A stretch of DNA of 8,168 nucleotides, from assembly GCA_002381125.1 (NCBI GenBank), contig DFUT01000040.1, forward strand, positions 1-8,168, in the 5' to 3' direction. The translations under genes and the position numbers were made by a program. Origin of the DNA: Bacteroidales bacterium UBA4179 (GTDB lineage: Bacteria > Bacteroidota > Bacteroidia > Bacteroidales > Dysgonomonadaceae). Numbering within the stretch: position 1 is the stretch's first letter; each line of letters starts with the position of its first letter. A model generated the notes under the pieces. The model ran no database searches. It worked only from the letters and a program-made list of their open reading frames with translations, and had not been told where the DNA came from. Of the stretch, positions 5,623 through 8,168 are shown one piece after another.

Positions 5623-6487
5623 AAAGAAGTCCGCCCACGATGAGTGCGAGGCCTGTATATGTGGTGGGATAAATGCTTTCGCCTAAAATCAGGTGTATTA
5701 TAAAAAGCGACAGAAACGGGGAAAGATAGCACAGATGATTGATGAGTGCAGGATTGTTGGTTTTTTTCAATGCCATTCCAAAACAAATGAAAGGGATGGT
5801 CATCTCGAAAAGCCCCGAATACACCGCAGCTAAAACACCCTGCAACGAAGAAATTTCGATTTTCATGAACGGAGCAATCATCAACAATTCTATCGTTCCG
5901 AAAAAGAAGTTGAGAAATAAGCTTACGATCGGATCGGTTTCGGCATTCATTCTGTTTATGAGCCAATAAGTTGCCCACACAAAAGCACTTCCAATGCCTA
6001 AGGCTATACCGAGTGCCGAAAGGTTGGTTCCCGTTAATTGTCCCGGTCCTATGGAAATTACGGCAACTCCGGCCAACGAAATCGCCATGCCGACAAATTT
6101 GACAGCAGGGATGCGTTGCCGTGCAAAAACGGCTAACATCAACGAAAGCACCACCGGCCACATGTAATTGATGGGTTGTGCAATCTGAGCCGGAAGCAAT
6201 TCGTAGGATTTGAACAGAACCAGATAATACATTGCAGGGTTGAGTGTTCCCGCAATGGCAAACATCCGCCATTGTCTGCGACTGACGGAGCGAAGCAAAA
6301 ACCATCTCTTGCGAAAGGTGAGAATGATTGCAAATGCGATCAACGCCGTGATGGAGGCAATCAGAAGCAGTTCGTAATAAGTAAGGCCCGATAGCGCCAG
6401 TTTAAACGCCGATGCTACGGTGGACCAACTCAAAACGGTTATGGAAACGTAAAGAATAGCCTTTTTATCGTCTTTCATGCGGAACAT
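5588..6487 (-). CDS. EamA-family drug/metabolite transporter (inner membrane)
   Basis: The 299-residue hydrophobic protein contains two EamA repeats of about five helices each (roughly residues 10-145 and 155-292), the usual ten-helix layout and length of the DMT superfamily. Typical features are an early SWSTVASAFKLAL helix, QPINYMWPVVLSLMLAVF at the end of the first repeat, GIALGIGSAFVWATYWLINR opening the second, and a final GLALIVGGLLFNE. Members export amino acids, nucleosides or other metabolites; the substrate cannot be read here. ATG at 6487 chosen; an in-frame ATG at 6478 is also possible. The gene converges with the hydrolase and their ends overlap by 35 bp with no room for a separate terminator. 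Confidence 0.92.
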   Translation of the reverse strand: MFRMKDDKKAILYVSITVLSWSTVASAFKLALSGLTYYELLLIASITALIAFAIILTFRKRWFLLRSVSRRQWRMFAIAGTLNPAMYYLVLFKSYELLPAQIAQPINYMWPVVLSLMLAVFARQRIPAVKFVGMAISLAGVAVISIGPGQLTGTNLSALGIALGIGSAFVWATYWLINRMNAETDPIVSLFLNFFFGTIELLMIAPFMKIEISSLQGVLAAVYSGLFEMTIPFICFGMALKKTNNPALINHLCYLSPFLSLFIIHLILGESIYPTTYTGLALIVGGLLFNEYIGIRYSL

Positions 6488-6524
6488 TGAAATAGTTTAT
6501 TTCGTATTTTTTCATTTTACCCTG

Positions 6525-6549
6525 CCGGAACAGGTTTTCCTCTGTCCGG
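6525..6549. other. Hairpin in the leader of the transporter gene
   Basis: CCGGAACAG (6525-6533) pairs with CTGTCCGG (6542-6549): eight base pairs with one bulged A and an 8-nt loop. It lies between the possible promoter at 6570 and the ATG at 6487. No T tract follows on either strand, so it is not a standard terminator. A leader role is inference. Confidence 0.45.
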
Positions 6550-6569
6550 ACCGGCACTTAACGATGTGG

Positions 6570-6577
6570 CAAAATTA
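6570..6577 (-). promoter_or_regulatory. Possible -7 box for the transporter gene
   Basis: TAATTTTG on the minus strand matches TAnnTTTG and lies 83 nt upstream of the transporter ATG. No clear TTG partner is found 17-23 nt further up, so support is partial. Confidence 0.35.
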
Positions 6578-6701
6578 CGAATTTACCATCAGATTATGTG
6601 CTTTTCTATAGGCGTAACAAACTTCACATCCGGCACGAAATAATAAATTCTGAACAAACCGTTATGCTTCGAAAGATGGCAAACTTTGATGGACATCCAT
6701 C

Positions 6702-6714
6702 GTAACCATTCGGT
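6702..6714 (+). repeat. IS66 relic terminal inverted repeat, tnpC side
   Basis: GTAACCATTCGGT is identical in inverse orientation to 7285-7297 and marks the boundary of the relic. Confidence 0.7.
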
Positions 6715-6762
6715 GATGCCCATATAGGAATTCAAATTCAGGCAGTTTTTGAAGATTTTATT

Positions 6763-6993
6763 TCAAAAACATTGAAAACATTCGAAGTCGATATAAAGTT
6801 TTTGGGAGTTTCTTTGATTCCGGTTGTGTGGCAGCAGTTCGGCCAAGTCTTTCGAATAGTCGTTGTCGTAATCGTGAATATGACTAAGAGTATAAACCAT
6901 CCGGTTACGGAAGTTAACACTCGCAGCTTTGCAGCAACCCAACAGGGAATAGATGACAGCCGCATCTTCCGCCGCAAGTGTGATAATCCCTTG
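6763..6993 (-). pseudogene. tnpC: IS66 TnpC transposase, C-terminal fragment
   Basis: The frame reads ITLAAEDAAVIYSLLGCCKA, then VNFRNRMVYTLSHIHDYD, DLAELLPHNRNQRNSQK and stops at TGA 6763-6765. The order YSLL-CCKA-N-LLPHN is the C-terminal tail of IS66 TnpC transposases. The DDE catalytic residues, which lie far upstream in the full protein, are absent. Just before the fragment the frame has a TAG, and the sequence joins tnpA near 6994. In family members Trp is usual where Arg now stands in FRNR and LLPHNR, each a TGG to CGG change, consistent with decay (family comparison from memory). Confidence 0.7.
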
Positions 6994-7228
6994 CTAAAGG
7001 GTTGTCCCGGCAAACAACATTCTCTGGTGATGTTTGTCCATGATGGAAAACAATAGGAACAAATTCAGAGGGTTGAGTTGACGCTTTCCCTTGTTGTTTT
7101 TTCAGACGCTTTTGCCGGTAATAAAATTTGTTCTCGGAGATGCACTCATTCATGCAAAAATCTTTTACCTGAAGTCCGCTCTTCTTGTAACGGCCATAAA
7201 CACTTTCAAATTCTTTCAGATTCCACAT
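6994..7228 (-). pseudogene. tnpA: IS66 TnpA accessory protein, N-terminal part
   Basis: From the ATG at 7228 the frame reads MWNLKEFESVYGRYKKSG, LQVKDFCMNECISENKFYYR, QKRLKKQQ and later EFVPIVFHHGQTSPENVV. This is the helix-turn-helix-like accessory protein TnpA of IS66 elements. After about 78 residues, near DNPL, the sequence passes into the tnpC end out of frame, so the normal C-terminus is lost. A TTG start at 7246 would add six residues. The family protein normally acts with TnpB and TnpC in transposition; without them it should be inert. Confidence 0.75.
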
Positions 7229-7284
7229 ATCTTTTTTTGTTGGCAAAGATAAGGTGGAAAAATGATCGTTTGGGAACGGAATTT

Positions 7285-7297
7285 ACCGAATGGTTAC
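7285..7297 (-). repeat. IS66 relic terminal inverted repeat, tnpA side
   Basis: ACCGAATGGTTAC on the plus strand is the exact inverse of 6702-6714. It lies 57 bp upstream of the tnpA ATG, as expected for an IS66 left end. Confidence 0.7.
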
Positions 7298-7329
7298 ATT
7301 TTTCCCTCTATATATTGTTAGTTTCATCC

Positions 7330-8168
7330 CTATAAAGAGGTTTGAAAATCAAATAATTGTTTACCATCATATTTGAAATAAATATAATGGCATTCTATTT
7401 TATCGTCTCCGATTAGATATATCTGTTTTTCAAATGATTTATCCGCATAATCATCAGGCATAGCACAAACACTGCGAATAGTTAAAGTTTTTGGAATAGT
7501 GCCACTAAAACCAAATAATTTATACCATTTTTCCCCACAATCCGAGCGTAATAGTTCACGAATAAATACTGCATATTGAATGGCTTGTTTAAGTGCATCT
7601 ATGGGTGGTTCATTTGATTTATTCTCATCTTTCACTTCTATAACTGTCAAATATGTAGCACGCCCCTTCCCTGTTCTTGCAAAAATATCAATTCCACCAC
7701 CATTTTGGCTAGCATATTTTAATGTTTTATGGTTGCTAGCCCCTAAAGGTGTGGGCATTCCGAATCTGTTACCGCAAATTTTTACTGGCTGAATCCCTGT
7801 TATTTGTTTACTCTTACTTTTTCTTTTTGAAAATTCAGATAACAGTAAGCTTTCAACATTGTGCTCCTCATTTTTTTTGTTATTACCATTAATACGCGAA
7901 TATGGTTTTTCTTTGAAAAACTTTCTGAATTCGCTAACTTGTTTATCTTGCCAAGCAATGTCATTTAATTTAATGTTGCAATTAAAATCACGCAGGTTAT
8001 TGACATCTTGCTGTTTTGTAGATATGAAAATACCATTATTGTTTGCTTTTAATGTTGCCACACTTTGTCCACGATACCTGATATCTAATAAAAGGCTCGA
8101 TTTCGCATTCTTTACATTCGTAGTTGAAATATAGAAATAAAGTGGTGGAAATTGATTAAATCTATTCC
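7330..8168 (-). CDS. PD-(D/E)XK-type nuclease-like protein (N-terminus beyond window)
   Basis: The frame is open from the right edge to a TAA at 7330, at least 279 residues, so the gene is partial at its 5' end; an internal GTG at 8061 is not the likely start because coding sequence such as SLLLDIRYRGQSVATLK continues through it. The nuclease signature is GGGIDIFAR, with Asp at 7687-7689, then after 16 residues VIEVKDENK, with Glu at 7636-7638 and Lys at 7630-7632: the D-x16-ExK core of PD-(D/E)XK enzymes. An earlier Glu in HNVESLLLSEF (7852-7854) could be the first motif, and a helix with ALKQAIQYAVFIRELL follows, as is common in this fold. The family is unnamed to me; a restriction or DNA-repair role is inferred. 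It ends 33 bp from the IS66 relic. Confidence 0.7.
   Translation of the reverse strand, partial: NRFNQFPPLYFYISTTNVKNAKSSLLLDIRYRGQSVATLKANNNGIFISTKQQDVNNLRDFNCNIKLNDIAWQDKQVSEFRKFFKEKPYSRINGNNKKNEEHNVESLLLSEFSKRKSKSKQITGIQPVKICGNRFGMPTPLGASNHKTLKYASQNGGGIDIFARTGKGRATYLTVIEVKDENKSNEPPIDALKQAIQYAVFIRELLRSDCGEKWYKLFGFSGTIPKTLTIRSVCAMPDDYADKSFEKQIYLIGDDKIECHYIYFKYDGKQLFDFQTSL

Larger units (their letters stand above)
6702..7297 (-). mobile_element. IS66-family relic, internally deleted to 596 bp
   Basis: GTAACCATTCGGT at 6702-6714 and its exact reverse complement at 7285-7297 are 13-bp terminal inverted repeats. They enclose a tnpA fragment and the end of a tnpC fragment in natural order on the minus strand. 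Full IS66 elements are well over 2 kb with tnpA-tnpB-tnpC; here tnpB and most of tnpC are gone, so the relic cannot transpose itself. The 8-bp flanks (CATCCATC left, ATTTTTCC right) do not match, so no target duplication remains. A short palindrome GATGGA-CA-TCCATC (6688-6701) abuts the left end. Confidence 0.75.

Noticed and set aside
5616..6305. 229-codon minus-strand frame inside the transporter gene
   Set aside because: Shadow of the EamA gene in another frame; His/Cys/Arg-rich and without domain features.
6738..7056. 91- and 94-codon frames on both strands across the IS66 relic
   Set aside because: Out of frame or antisense to the recognisable TnpA and TnpC sequence.
7580..8134. Plus-strand frames of 70 and 91 codons at the right edge
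   Set aside because: Antisense shadows of the PD-(D/E)XK-like gene.
1..8168. tRNA, rRNA and CRISPR array
   Set aside because: No cloverleaf-like sequence, rRNA motif or regularly spaced direct repeats were seen on reading both strands.

Overview
The window comes from an AT-rich bacterial chromosome, most likely a member of the Bacteroidota. Several signals fit that phylum: candidate promoters carry the TAnnTTTG -7 box typical of it, most genes lack a Shine-Dalgarno sequence, and a degraded IS66-family element has a Bacteroidota-like TnpA. The region is accessory in character: restriction-type genes at both edges, gene-cassette-like units, broken genes and an IS relic in the middle.

Left part (1-1542, minus strand): a transcription unit reads leftward. 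It has a good promoter (1490-1522), a perfect palindrome just downstream that could be an operator (1466-1484), a short gene split by an apparent one-base frameshift (1174-1441), and an McrB-like AAA+ ATPase running off the left edge. The promoter segment lies in a 51-57 bp block repeated in inverted orientation at 1895-1946, where it faces right toward the next gene, so the ~350 bp between the copies is flanked by outward-facing promoters.

Middle (1958-4297, plus strand): three units look like integron gene cassettes. Each of the first two is bounded by its own matched inverted ends (GTTGGTTGCA/TGCAACCAA; GTTAGCAGTA/TACTGCTAAC), followed by a ~135-138 bp imperfectly folding site resembling attC. 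The cargo is a secreted alpha/beta hydrolase (intact), a gene split into two frames around an HELLR sequence, and the N-terminal part of a putative restriction endonuclease. The third unit lacks its expected right end. No integrase gene is visible.

Right-centre (4298-6487): a noncoding or decayed stretch with a (TC)9 tract and a frameshifted single-helix membrane peptide leads into a second, unrelated exported alpha/beta hydrolase. This gene converges with an EamA-type transporter, and the two overlap by 35 bp at their 3' ends.

Right part (6488-8168): an IS66-family element reduced to 596 bp keeps 13-bp terminal inverted repeats and an in-place join of tnpA to the end of tnpC. Beyond it, a PD-(D/E)XK-type nuclease gene enters from the right edge on the minus strand. 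The whole reads as a small defence-flavoured island with cassette-type gene turnover; a shared function for these genes is inference.
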